Origin: GCA-958296115 sp965222445 | GTDB lineage: Bacteria; Chloroflexota; Dehalococcoidia; Lucifugimonadales; CAJWER01 | Assembly: GCA_965222445.1 (NCBI GenBank) | Contig: CBDCTY010000002.1 | Coordinates: 1,922,001 to 1,986,000 of the forward strand | Length of the DNA: 64,000 bases | Direction: 5' to 3' | Shown: piece after piece, positions 25,211 to 33,645 of the stretch | Position numbering within the stretch: the first letter of the stretch is position 1 | How the letters are laid out: every line of letters begins with the position of its first letter | The notes under the pieces: model-generated | Seen by the model: only the letters and a program-made list of their open reading frames with translations | Databases searched by the model: none | What the model was told of the DNA's origin: nothing | Translations under genes and position numbers: made by a program

Positions 25211-26406
25211 CCGCCGTGCCACTCGACTTCGTAGACACGGCAGCGCAGATCGAAGGGATGGCGGACGAGCTCCGGTCGCGCCGGGAGGTCCGAGAGCATC
25301 GTCTCATGAACGCGCTGGAAGTCATTCGCGACTTCCCCCTGGAGGCGTACGAGGAGCGGCGGCGCAGGGGCGACTTCGGGTGGGACGCGCCGGAGGTGAA
25401 GGAGCCGCCCTCCACCGTCCACGGACTGCCAGAGGCCCCCGTCGACCACACCGTGGCTGCCGTCGACGGGTCGCACATCGACGTGGACCGGCACCTGGCG
25501 GCGCGATGCTTCCTGATCAACACGGGCTCGGTGGTGCTGACGTACGGGTCGAGGCCCGGCGTCGAGCTTGAGGGCCGCGCGAGGCTCTACGCCCGCGCGG
25601 ACGAGATGGTCATACACGACCCGGGCGGCGGGGCCGCCCAGAGGATCGAGGGGGCCGTGCTGGGCGCGAAGCGCACTGCGGAGGAGATGCTGAGGCTCGT
25701 GGAGGTCGTGCGGACGCTGCCGGCCGACGTCCCTACCCTCGCCCTCGTCGACGGGCCGCTGGTGATGCTGGGCCTCATCGGCCGTGGCTACGGGGACTTC
25801 GTGCGCCGGGAGCTGGTGGAGGAGGGATTCGCTGCGGGGCTGGAGGAGCTGAGGCTGCTGGCCGAGGAGCGGCCCCTGGCGGTGGCGGGCTACGTGAGCA
25901 TGCCGGGGTACTCGGAGGCGGCCGCGGCGCTGCGCTACACGGTCTGCGAAGGCGGCGCATCCGCAGCCCGGTGCGAGGCCGTCGCCGTGCCGTGCGACAG
26001 GTGCGTCGGCGACGTTCAGGACCGGGCGCTCTTCTCGGCGCTGCTCGGGACCGGCGAGCGGTCGGGGCTGTTCGGCGCGTCGTCGGGGATCGTCAAGGAC
26101 CACTACCGGGGCAGCGGGATCGACTTCTTCTACGTGAACGCGGGAGACGAGGTGGCGCGGGTCGAGGTGCCGTCGTGGACGTCCGGGGACGAGGCGGCGC
26201 TGGGACTCGCTCACTCGCTAGTGGTCGACCAGGCCCAACGCGGGCGCGGCTATCCGGTTGCGCTGATGGAGGCGCACGAGAAGGCGGTGATCAACGGCGC
26301 CGACCGCCGCTACTTCACTGAGCTGGTCGAGCAGGCCCTCTACGACAGGGACATGCCGGTGCAGACGTCGGAGAAGGCGCTGTCCAAGCGCCTGCGGTGG
26401 CTATAG
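25207..26406 (+). CDS. NurA-domain nuclease
   Basis: NurA is a 5'-3' nuclease that works with the HerA hexameric translocase in DNA end processing. The key acidic motif AAVDGSHIDVDR (Asp near residue 87) and downstream ALVDGPLVML match the RNase H-like NurA active site, and the C-terminal VDQAQRGRGYPVALMEAHEKAVI segment fits as well. I start at GTG 25207, overlapping the previous stop as GTGA; GTG 25216 is an alternative. The partner HAS-barrel and HerA genes are at 33.0-35.3 kb, separated by unrelated cargo. Confidence 0.82.
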   Translation: MTAVPLDFVDTAAQIEGMADELRSRREVREHRLMNALEVIRDFPLEAYEERRRRGDFGWDAPEVKEPPSTVHGLPEAPVDHTVAAVDGSHIDVDRHLAARCFLINTGSVVLTYGSRPGVELEGRARLYARADEMVIHDPGGGAAQRIEGAVLGAKRTAEEMLRLVEVVRTLPADVPTLALVDGPLVMLGLIGRGYGDFVRRELVEEGFAAGLEELRLLAEERPLAVAGYVSMPGYSEAAAALRYTVCEGGASAARCEAVAVPCDRCVGDVQDRALFSALLGTGERSGLFGASSGIVKDHYRGSGIDFFYVNAGDEVARVEVPSWTSGDEAALGLAHSLVVDQAQRGRGYPVALMEAHEKAVINGADRRYFTELVEQALYDRDMPVQTSEKALSKRLRWL

Positions 26407-26520
26407 GGTCCTATCCGACCCTATAGCGCTTCATGGGCGGACTCACAGCTGCCATGTACTTCTTTGCTGTGGCACCAACCCTCAGGTACGAAATCGGGGC
26501 CGCCAAGGGGTCCCTGGACC

Positions 26521-27570
26521 TCACGCTCGCAGCGGTGCGCTAACGTGGTGCAGGTACTGCAGTATCTCTCGCTGCGATTGAATCACGCCCGTTTCGTAGT
26601 ACGAGATCAGATGCTCCCCGCAGAAGGGCCTGATGATCTTTTGCGCCTCCTTCAACCGGTTCCGGGGCATGCTCGGGAAAAGATGGTGCTCGATCTGGTA
26701 GTTCAGCCCTCCGTATAGGAAGTCATTTACGGGACTCGACTTCACATTCCTGGATGTAAGCACCTGCCTCCTTAAGAAGTCGAGCTTCAGTTTCCCATCG
26801 AGCATCAGCATGCCCTTGTGGTTGGGGGCGAACGTCGAGCCAATGTACAGCCCTATTAGCAACTGATTGACTGCGATGAACAACAACCCCTGCCAGACCG
26901 GCAAGGACAAGAACACCAGGCCGGCATAGACACCGATGTGGCCAGCCATCATTATCGGCTCGGCGATGGGGAACTTAAGCCTGTTTGTTAACATGTACTG
27001 GATACCCGAGAACTTGAGCACGAATCCCTCGAAACAGACCAGCGGATAGAAAAGAAAGGCCTGGTGCCTGACGATTAGCCGGGCGACTCCCTTCATGCCG
27101 CGAGCCTGGTCTTCCGAAAACGCGAGCACTGGGAGTTCGATGTCAGGATCCATGTCCAGATCATTGGGATTACTGTGGTGCTCGTTATGCTTCTCGACCC
27201 ACCAGGTGAGGTTGATGCCAATTAAGAAGCTCACGAACAGGCCGAGGATATCGTTATTTCGGCTCGACCGGAACACCTGTTTGTGGCCCAAATCGTGTCC
27301 CATGAAGCTCATCTGCACGATGATGAATGCCAGAAGGGCTGCGTTCAACATTTGCAGCCAAACGCCGTCCACAAGCGTGAGGACCGCGACACTCAGCGCC
27401 AGCAAGCTCATGTTCACCGCAAACTTGACGGCATAGTGCCCTGGCCTTTTTTCCAATAGTCCCGCATCTTTGACAAGCCGCTTCAGTTGCGCATATTCGT
27501 TTGGCTCCAACCGGTGCGTCACAGCGCCACCCGGCGCACCGGACATCTCGTCAGTTGCCTCTATTGCCAT
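26521..27570 (-). CDS. Membrane fatty acid desaturase
   Basis: This di-iron integral membrane enzyme introduces a double bond in an acyl chain. Three histidine boxes are present: HDLGH (92-96), HNEHH (128-132) and QIEHH (292-296). The Gln in the third box is the hallmark of front-end/acyl-lipid desaturases. Four to six hydrophobic segments surround them. I place the start at ATG 27570 (MAIEATDEM), after AAAGGTGGTG. The longer frame to 27690 adds 40 residues rich in Arg and Pro that are outside the family. Regiospecificity is unknown. Confidence 0.87.
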   Translation of the reverse strand: MAIEATDEMSGAPGGAVTHRLEPNEYAQLKRLVKDAGLLEKRPGHYAVKFAVNMSLLALSVAVLTLVDGVWLQMLNAALLAFIIVQMSFMGHDLGHKQVFRSSRNNDILGLFVSFLIGINLTWWVEKHNEHHSNPNDLDMDPDIELPVLAFSEDQARGMKGVARLIVRHQAFLFYPLVCFEGFVLKFSGIQYMLTNRLKFPIAEPIMMAGHIGVYAGLVFLSLPVWQGLLFIAVNQLLIGLYIGSTFAPNHKGMLMLDGKLKLDFLRRQVLTSRNVKSSPVNDFLYGGLNYQIEHHLFPSMPRNRLKEAQKIIRPFCGEHLISYYETGVIQSQREILQYLHHVSAPLRA

Positions 27571-28345
27571 TCCGTTCACCACCTTTCGATTTAGACTTAT
27601 TTCACACGGAGATGGCGGCCGAGATCGACGGCCATCTCTACAGGGCTGGCTGGGGCGCCAGAGCTCGAACTTAGAATCCCTGCGTCCCAAACATAGCGCA
27701 CTATGGGGCTGGGGAAGAATAGGACCCGCCGGGGGACGTACTCGGTTGAGTGGTCAGTAACGACGTTTCCCTATGGCTGAAGTCAGATTCAGGCCGGACG
27801 CTCGGCCCACCTTCGAATACATGCGGTCGAAATCGGACGACAGGCACTCCAACGCCTCATCAGGGCACGGCCTTGATGAGGCGAAGAGGATGGTCCTTTG
27901 GGATTCGCTCCCTCAGGTCCACGAATGCCAGCATCGTCGCCTGTGGGTCGCGTCTCCCGCGGATGAGCCGGATGTCTCCATCAATGAACTTGGTCGTATT
28001 CTACCTCACAGAATTGTTTTTCGCAGCCTGCTGGTGAAAAGGCCGGAATCACCATGGCCTTGCGAAGGCTACATAAGCGGATAAAGTGGCGTCGTCTGTC
28101 GGCATGGTCGAGGCCGACCCCGCCCCAGGTCCCTCGCTAGGGCCTCGGGACGACATGGCGGGGTGGACGGGCGACATTTTCATGGCTATCCCTCATGCCA
28201 GTTGCTACCGGCACCACTAATCATGAAATGGCGGTATCCTCTCCATAGTCATGCCTACTGGTGGCAGGGGACGGGGACTGGATACCTGCCCCGTATCGAG
28301 TACGGGGCAGGCTTTTCGCCGGTATGACGGTTGTGCAAAGGTCTG
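27571..28345. other. Gap with a doubtful small ORF and a repeat copy
   Basis: An ATG at 27773 opens a 103-codon frame to 28084 (DEAKRMVLWDSLPQVHE and so on). It has no ribosome binding site or recognised domain and may be a gene remnant. Bases 28090-28160 are an inverted copy of the 91-bp repeat found at 63389 and 63710. Bases about 28262-28327 hold a palindromic GCCCCGTATCGAGTACGGGGC unit in reverse orientation. Confidence 0.45.
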
Positions 28346-29914
28346 CTACAGCGGGGCGAAGAAGGTCAGGTTTGCGCCGTGATTCTCCATCGCCTCTACC
28401 TCGTCGCCGCGCAGGCGCACGCGGATGTCGCGCGTGAGGTGGCGGAGCACCGCCTCTGTAGTCGGGAGGTCGTACCGGAAGGTGATTGGGCGGTTGACGG
28501 GCGGGCGTTGCAGGAACACATATCCGTTGGTGAGGCGGGGCTTGTGGTCGACGCCGGTTATTTGCATAGTGTCGGGGTCGCACCAGGGTGGCAGGCGGAC
28601 GAACAGTGGCCCCGGCGTCTTCACTCGCACACTGAGGGCCGGATGGGTGTAGGCCGACCGCACTTCGATCTCCGGCGTTTCATGATCGAACAGGAGGTTG
28701 ACCCAATGGCCCGCCTCGTCGAATCGCGCCATCTCCCGCAACGCCTCGCACAGTGATCCGACCGTTCCTCCGACCACGTCGGTGTTGAAGCGCATCCGCC
28801 CGCCGTCCCGCTGCTCCAGCGGCTCATGTCCAAACGGCGCGGGGAACCCCCATGCGCCCTGCGTTCGCTGGGCGACGTTACGGAGCGTGTCGAGGGCGTC
28901 CGGGTTGTCCGGTGTGGGGACCCACGAGATGTCCCGCAGCTGAGAGGGCAGGAGGTGGCAGCGCAGGATTCGCTCGGCGTCGTGGAAGTAGTCTGTGTAT
29001 CCCCATCGTCCGAGGATCAACGCGGTTTCGAGGATGTCGCCGGTGTTGTTCATCTCGCCCTCGTCGGGTCTGCCGTCGTCCCCAACAGCGTGCTCGCGGG
29101 ACCACCCGGTCTCGTCTCGCATCCCCCACAGCCCGTTGTCGTAGAAGGCCTTGACGATGCCCATCAGCGTCGAGTCCTGGGTGAGGTCGGCGAGCTGCGC
29201 GAGGGATGATATAGTGCAGGTCACGGAGTGGGCGTGGGTGCCGAACAGACTTGGATCGTAAGAGCCGTCCGGAGTGAAGTACCCGTCCAGGCACTTCTCC
29301 TTCAGGACGATGGCGAGATCAAGCGCGGGGGTGTATCCGGTCGTTCGATAGTACTTCACGAGCGGTCCGATTGCCCTTGACACACCGGAGATGAAGGACC
29401 GTGAGCGCTGCACGACGACGCCGTCTTCTTCGAGCCGATCATAGTCCCACTCGGTATCGGGGTCCCAGTAGTCGAATACCGCCTCGATGCTGGCCGCCGC
29501 GATCTCCGCTGCCCGTTCGGACCCGCGGTACTTCACAAGGGCGTTGAGCGCGTGGAAGCCCTCCCGGATGTGATGGGGGTTGAAGACGACGGGCGAGTCG
29601 TACTGGCCATCGCTGCGGTCGAGCGGGAACGGCGCCGGGCCGCTGTAGGAGTAGAAGCATGCGTTGGCGAACTTCTGGATAGCCTCTTCGTCGACGCGAA
29701 GGCCCGCGGCGTCCTCGGCGTTGAGCAGCGCGTTCAGATGCCGGCCCGGCACGTGGCTCTCCAGGGGGACGCCGAAGTACGCCTCAGGGAGAACGGCGAC
29801 GCGAAAGTAGGGCACGTCGTCTCCGTTCGGGTCGAAGATGCTGCACATGGCGTTTCTCGCCAACTCGATGGCCCCGATTATGTCGGTGGTATTCACGTCG
29901 GTGAGTCGCGTCAT
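28346..29914 (-). CDS. GH127/DUF1680-like (alpha/alpha)6-barrel protein
   Basis: The 522-aa protein has a long helical region with repeated aromatic, barrel-like segments (HHIREGFHALNALVKYRG, NNTGDILETALILGRWGYTDYFHDAERIL). A C-terminal beta-sandwich reads VRLPPWCDPDTMQITG ... NGYVFLQRPPVNRPITFRYDLPT. The latter strongly resembles the end of beta-L-arabinofuranosidase-type (GH127) proteins. I cannot confirm the zinc-binding cysteines of that family, so activity is uncertain. No signal peptide is seen. ATG 29914 follows GAGGGAGCC. It stands alone between the desaturase and the nucleotidyltransferase remnant. Confidence 0.55.
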   Translation of the reverse strand: MTRLTDVNTTDIIGAIELARNAMCSIFDPNGDDVPYFRVAVLPEAYFGVPLESHVPGRHLNALLNAEDAAGLRVDEEAIQKFANACFYSYSGPAPFPLDRSDGQYDSPVVFNPHHIREGFHALNALVKYRGSERAAEIAAASIEAVFDYWDPDTEWDYDRLEEDGVVVQRSRSFISGVSRAIGPLVKYYRTTGYTPALDLAIVLKEKCLDGYFTPDGSYDPSLFGTHAHSVTCTISSLAQLADLTQDSTLMGIVKAFYDNGLWGMRDETGWSREHAVGDDGRPDEGEMNNTGDILETALILGRWGYTDYFHDAERILRCHLLPSQLRDISWVPTPDNPDALDTLRNVAQRTQGAWGFPAPFGHEPLEQRDGGRMRFNTDVVGGTVGSLCEALREMARFDEAGHWVNLLFDHETPEIEVRSAYTHPALSVRVKTPGPLFVRLPPWCDPDTMQITGVDHKPRLTNGYVFLQRPPVNRPITFRYDLPTTEAVLRHLTRDIRVRLRGDEVEAMENHGANLTFFAPL

Positions 29915-30129
29915 GATTCTGGCTCCCTCGGCGGTCGTCTCCTGAGTCGCATCGGGGGTGATTCTACCCTGCCCACAGCCTCCGCAGGAAGTTCCAAGGT
30001 TGGACGCCAGAACGAACAGCGCCAGATGCGCCTGGTTGGCCGCGAACCGCCAGCGCGACAGCCTAGTCTGACGATGAACAGGGTCAGTAGTCGCTCAGGG
30101 CGCTACCCTGAATCGTTCGGCAAGACTGG

Positions 30130-30431
30130 TCATTCGCGTTCATATTGGACCTGAGCCTCGTCCATCACCTGCTGGCGGAAGTAGCGGCTCAGATCACCTT
30201 TCGCCCCAACATTCGGCCCAAGTCCAACTCCATGGCTGCGGTGCCAAGGAGACCGGGGGTCTGTCCCGGCTCGAACTCTACCAGCAGGTCCAAATCGCTT
30301 TCAGGTCCAAAATCAGGGCGGAGAGCAGAGCCGAATATGGCAAGTCGCCTGATTCCTCGCGCCTGGCAGAAGGAAGCGAGGGTGGCCTTGGGAATGAATA
30401 TATGCGAGTCATTCTGGGTGCTCAATCTCAC
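30130..30431 (-). pseudogene. MNT-type nucleotidyltransferase, frameshifted
   Basis: From GTG 30431 the frame reads as a minimal nucleotidyltransferase: RRLAIFGSALRPDFGPESDLDLLVEFEPG has the GSxxR and DxD catalytic pattern. It then continues through MELDLGRMLGRKV and hits TGA after one residue. The family's usual tail, DLSRYFRQQVMDEAQVQYERE, is present immediately after in another phase and ends at 30130-30132. About six residues between the two parts are missing. A small out-of-frame deletion therefore broke the gene. Its start lies 5 bp beyond the original stop of the TIR-like gene, so they were probably one operon. Confidence 0.75.
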
Positions 30432-30494
30432 ATGCCCTACTCGTACAGCACGTTGGCGTCGATGTCGAATCCGGCCCCCTTCAACTCTCCAACC

Positions 30495-32011
30495 GTAATT
30501 GATTAGCGGCTGGCAGGGAGAGAGACGTTCAGACTGAAGGGGAGTGAACGGGAGGGCCGCTGAAAACAGCGCAGAGCCGGTCCACGACAGGCTGGTCGCC
30601 TCCATTGCGTTCCAACGTCCTGATTACGCTGGTGAACGCCGAGAACGCATCGGCCCCCTCCACGCTCTTGGAGCAGTGCGATACCTTCCGCGCGATCACT
30701 GCCGGGCGGAGCGCTCGCTCAGCACGGTTGTTGGTCGGCTCAATGCCCGGATCGTCCAGGAAGCGCAGCAGGTTCCCCGGTCGTCGTGCCAACCCAGCTC
30801 GTTCTGCAGCCGACAGCTGTCCGCATCCGACATAGGACGGTCACGGAGATGATAGCTCACCTCTCGCTTCAACCGTTCAGCCTGGATACGAAAGTCCGCA
30901 GCCTCTCCTCGGTGATATGCCCTCCACAGGTCCATGGCTTCTCGCAAAAGCGCACTCAGACTCTTGCCGAAGCTGCGTCCCCTCCCTGTCTTGGTCTGGA
31001 CCACTTCGCTGACCGAGCGCAGCACGTGCGCCAGACACTTCTGCTGTTTGATCTCGGACAGCGTCTGGGCATCGTAGCTCCGTCCTCGATCAGTCACCAT
31101 CACCCCTCCATAGTCCGACGGGACCACCTCCCGCACCTCTTCGTTCCGGTGACGCGCACGGACCTGATACACCGTCGCCTCATCCGTCTCGAACGCCATC
31201 AGAAACGCACGCTCGCCTCCCACACGCCAGCCCGTGTCGTCGGTGTGGACGAACGGACTGGCGCGCACCGATGTCCGCAGCCTGCTGTAGGCATCACCCA
31301 CCGCACCAGCAGCACGACGCAGCGCGTCCTGGCTGATCGCTCCCTGACTCACTCTCACCCCGGTCAGCGCTCTGAGAACGGCAGGAACCTTCCGTACCGG
31401 AACGCCCACCCCATAGTGGAGCACGTGGGCCGCAGCCATCACTCGTCTCCCCACCCGGTGGGCGCTGGCCCCGTACTGGTCCGGCGCAACTTCTGGGTGC
31501 TCGCCACGCACTTGCCTGCCGCACGCCGGCACCGGCATACCTGCACACGATACGCCGTTACCTGGGGACGTGGAACCGGCAGAAGGTCGGTCACGTAGGC
31601 AAGCCGCACTCCCTCATGTTCGAGGACGCCTCCACATCCAGGGCAGGTGTCCCCCGACACTGGCGCCTCTACAACCGGCTCGGTGATCTCATCGGCGGAC
31701 GGCGGCTTGCGGTAGCTGAACTGCCCCGTACCCGGCTTGCGGCCAGGACGCCTAGGCTTGCTGCTGCGCCTGCCCTTGGAGAACGGCGCAGCCTGACGCT
31801 TTCCTCTCCGTTCGGACCCGGCAAGTTGGCTGTGCAACTCTTCGTTGGCTGCCTTCAACTCGGCAATCCGCTTCTGCTGCCCCTCGACCAGGGCCATCAG
31901 TTCGGCGTGCTCAGAATCCGTCTTGCACATAGATAGAGTATAAGAACTTACCGAGTCTTCCACAACACCCATGTGAGTGATACCATGACACCGACCCCGC
32001 TAATCAATTAC
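30495..32011 (-). mobile_element. IS66-family element with 8-bp target duplication
   Basis: The termini are perfect 15-bp inverted repeats: GTAATTGATTAGCGG at 30495-30509 and CCGCTAATCAATTAC at 31997-32011. The flanks are an exact direct repeat, CTCCAACC, at 30487-30494 and 32012-32019. GTAA ends and 8-bp duplications are characteristic of IS66. At 1517 bp it carries only the transposase (tnpC) and no tnpA/tnpB, as in the ISBst12-type subgroup. The clean duplication means insertion without later rearrangement. Confidence 0.93.
30529..31972 (-). pseudogene. IS66-family transposase (TnpC type), two frameshifts
   Basis: Three consecutive minus-strand frames make up one transposase. The first (31972-31439) has a leucine-zipper-like coiled coil (EGQQKRIAELKAANEELHSQL) and the zinc motif CPGCGG. 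The second (to 30696) holds the DDE core (HTDDTGWRV, VTDRGRSYD). The third (30792-30529) carries PTNNRAERALRP with the Glu. Phase changes fall near 31480 and 30745. The copy should be inactive unless these are sequencing errors. The element's ends remain intact, so it could still be moved in trans. Confidence 0.82.
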
Positions 32012-32792
32012 CTCCAACCAACTGAGCCTTCCAGCCGCCACCATCATCCATCTTGACATACAGCACTCCGTCAAAATCTGAAGGTATCTCTATATCACCC
32101 TTGAGTAGGGCACATGTATGCTTCCGCCCCAGTTGTCCAATAAAGTACCCTAGTTCTAGAATCACGTTCTGCCGAGCCCGGAAGGTGCAGTCTCCCGTCT
32201 CAGAAATGCACTTGTCGTCTGGAGTAAGCAAGACCACCGCGTAACTCACCTGCGCGTATTCTTCGAACTTTTCGATTATTGTACGGCCTTGGTTGGGCTG
32301 TTCATGTAGAATTATGGGCTGGAGCCCCAGCCTCGTCAGGAATCGAGCAACAGTTTCCTTGGCTCCCTCGTCCCTGCCGTGAACAACGAACACTTCGTTG
32401 CTAATCTCATGCTCATTTGTTTCTATGCTGCGAGCGGGAAGGGGTCGTTCGTCGTCTTCCCAATACTCCTCAATCTCGTCAATCATCGACTGGAGGACAG
32501 AAGCAGCACGCTCGAGGCCTCGCATGTAGGACTCTTGGAATGGTCTATCATCAGAATCCACAGAAAAGACAAATGGTGAGAACCTGATCTGACTAAAGTC
32601 TCTCGCGTGGCGGTCATCGGCTCCGAACGTATATTCGATCGCCACCCGGGTGTCTCTACGCCATTTGTTGAATTGGGGCGAGTCGTATCTTGTCTGCATG
32701 AGGTCATCGATTGTGCTTAGTGCCCTTTGAAGGCGTTCAATTGACTTGCCCTTGTGAGGGGTATCCTTCCTAGAGACCATTTCTTCTCCCAA
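32004..32792 (-). CDS. TIR-like nucleotide-binding protein (PF10137 type), C-terminus altered by IS66
   Basis: The C-terminal half is the TIR-like predicted nucleotide-binding domain: EVFVVHGRDEGAKETVARFL (133-152), ILHEQPNQGRTIIEKFEEYA, YAVVLLTPDD, and RARQNVILELGYFIGQLGR with the conserved Glu213. The N-terminal half is helical and charged. Related TIR domains in bacterial immunity hydrolyse NAD+ or bind cyclic nucleotides; a defence role is inferred. The frame now ends LVGGN inside the IS66 terminus. Removing the IS and one duplication restores VGELKGAGFDIDANVLYE and a stop at 30437-30439, the normal family ending. GC is lower than in the flanking genes. Confidence 0.85.
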   Translation of the reverse strand: MGEEMVSRKDTPHKGKSIERLQRALSTIDDLMQTRYDSPQFNKWRRDTRVAIEYTFGADDRHARDFSQIRFSPFVFSVDSDDRPFQESYMRGLERAASVLQSMIDEIEEYWEDDERPLPARSIETNEHEISNEVFVVHGRDEGAKETVARFLTRLGLQPIILHEQPNQGRTIIEKFEEYAQVSYAVVLLTPDDKCISETGDCTFRARQNVILELGYFIGQLGRKHTCALLKGDIEIPSDFDGVLYVKMDDGGGWKAQLVGGN

Positions 32793-33045
32793 GACCTTTC
32801 AGGACTACGAATCTGATTCGCTGACTATTGATGCTACGGGCTGGGACAATTCTGACTTCGGCATGTGCTGACGCCCCTTAGCGTGCCCACGGACGCGCAG
32901 TGGGGCACGCTATCTACAGGCACCTACTGCTGGCAAGCATTGTATCATCTGGAAGCTTAAGCCAAACTTACGTTCCTGTTTAGTTGGTGGGGGGTGATTA
33001 ACGCTCCTGTTGCTATCCTGGGACGTGGAGTAGAATCGAGGGACT
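32793..33045. promoter_or_regulatory. Divergent intergenic region with strong hairpin
   Basis: AGCGTGCCCAC at 32880-32890 and GTGGGGCACGCT at 32900-32911 form a stem with one bulged base. There is no T-run. TAGAAT at 33031-33036 is a plausible -10 box for the HAS-barrel gene starting at 33046. The TIR-like gene reads away on the other strand. Confidence 0.4.
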
Positions 33046-33642
33046 ATGGCGACTGTAGATCCTGATATGGCTGGCGGGCAGCGGGTTGGGGAGGTCGTGG
33101 AAGCCTCGACTTCCCGGTTCGTGGTGCAGTGCCATGAATTGTACGGCGCGCCGCCGCTGGGGTCGCTGGTGCGGAGCGAGGGGGGCGTGTACGGCGTGGT
33201 TGCCGAGGTGACGACGCAGAGTTTGGACCCCGGGAGGCGGGCCGTGGCGATGGGGCGCGGCGAGGAGTCGGCAGAGGCCGTGTACCGGCGTCATCCCCAA
33301 CTCAGCAGGCTGCTGTCGACGGAGCTCGAGGCCGTCGTGGTGGCCCATCGGAGCGGAGGGGGGCTGAGCCGCTTCCTTGCGCCCACGCCCCCGCGCATCC
33401 ACGAGATCGTCTACGCGTGCGGCGGCTCTGAGCTGCTGGAGGTCGCCGGGTCGCTGGAGTTCCTGCCGTCGCTGCTGGCGTCGCCGGTGGGATCGCCGGA
33501 CGACGTGACGGCGGCCTTCCTGCGACTGGTGGTCCAGGCCCATCCCGAGCCGGAGCGTGTGCGGCTGGAGGCGGGGCGCAAGCTGGCGGGGCATCTCACG
33601 GGGCAGCTTCACCGCCTGACGGGGATACTGAAGAGATTGTGA
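33046..33642 (+). CDS. HAS-barrel-like companion of HerA
   Basis: The 198-aa protein begins with a beta-barrel-like segment (GGQRVGEVVEASTSRFVVQCHEL, then PPLGSLVRSEGGVYGVVAEVTTQ). This resembles the HAS-barrel found at the N-terminus of HerA/FtsK-type ATPases. The C-terminal half is helical. It ends 3 bp before herA and presumably forms part of that complex, perhaps as a separated or duplicated barrel module. NurA is encoded 6.6 kb upstream on the same strand. The assignment rests on fold-like pattern and context. Confidence 0.6.
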   Translation: MATVDPDMAGGQRVGEVVEASTSRFVVQCHELYGAPPLGSLVRSEGGVYGVVAEVTTQSLDPGRRAVAMGRGEESAEAVYRRHPQLSRLLSTELEAVVVAHRSGGGLSRFLAPTPPRIHEIVYACGGSELLEVAGSLEFLPSLLASPVGSPDDVTAAFLRLVVQAHPEPERVRLEAGRKLAGHLTGQLHRLTGILKRL

Positions 33643-33645
33643 ATA

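Noticed and set aside
32880..32911. Intrinsic terminator
   Set aside because: The stem is strong but lacks a following T-run on either strand, so I list it only as a hairpin.
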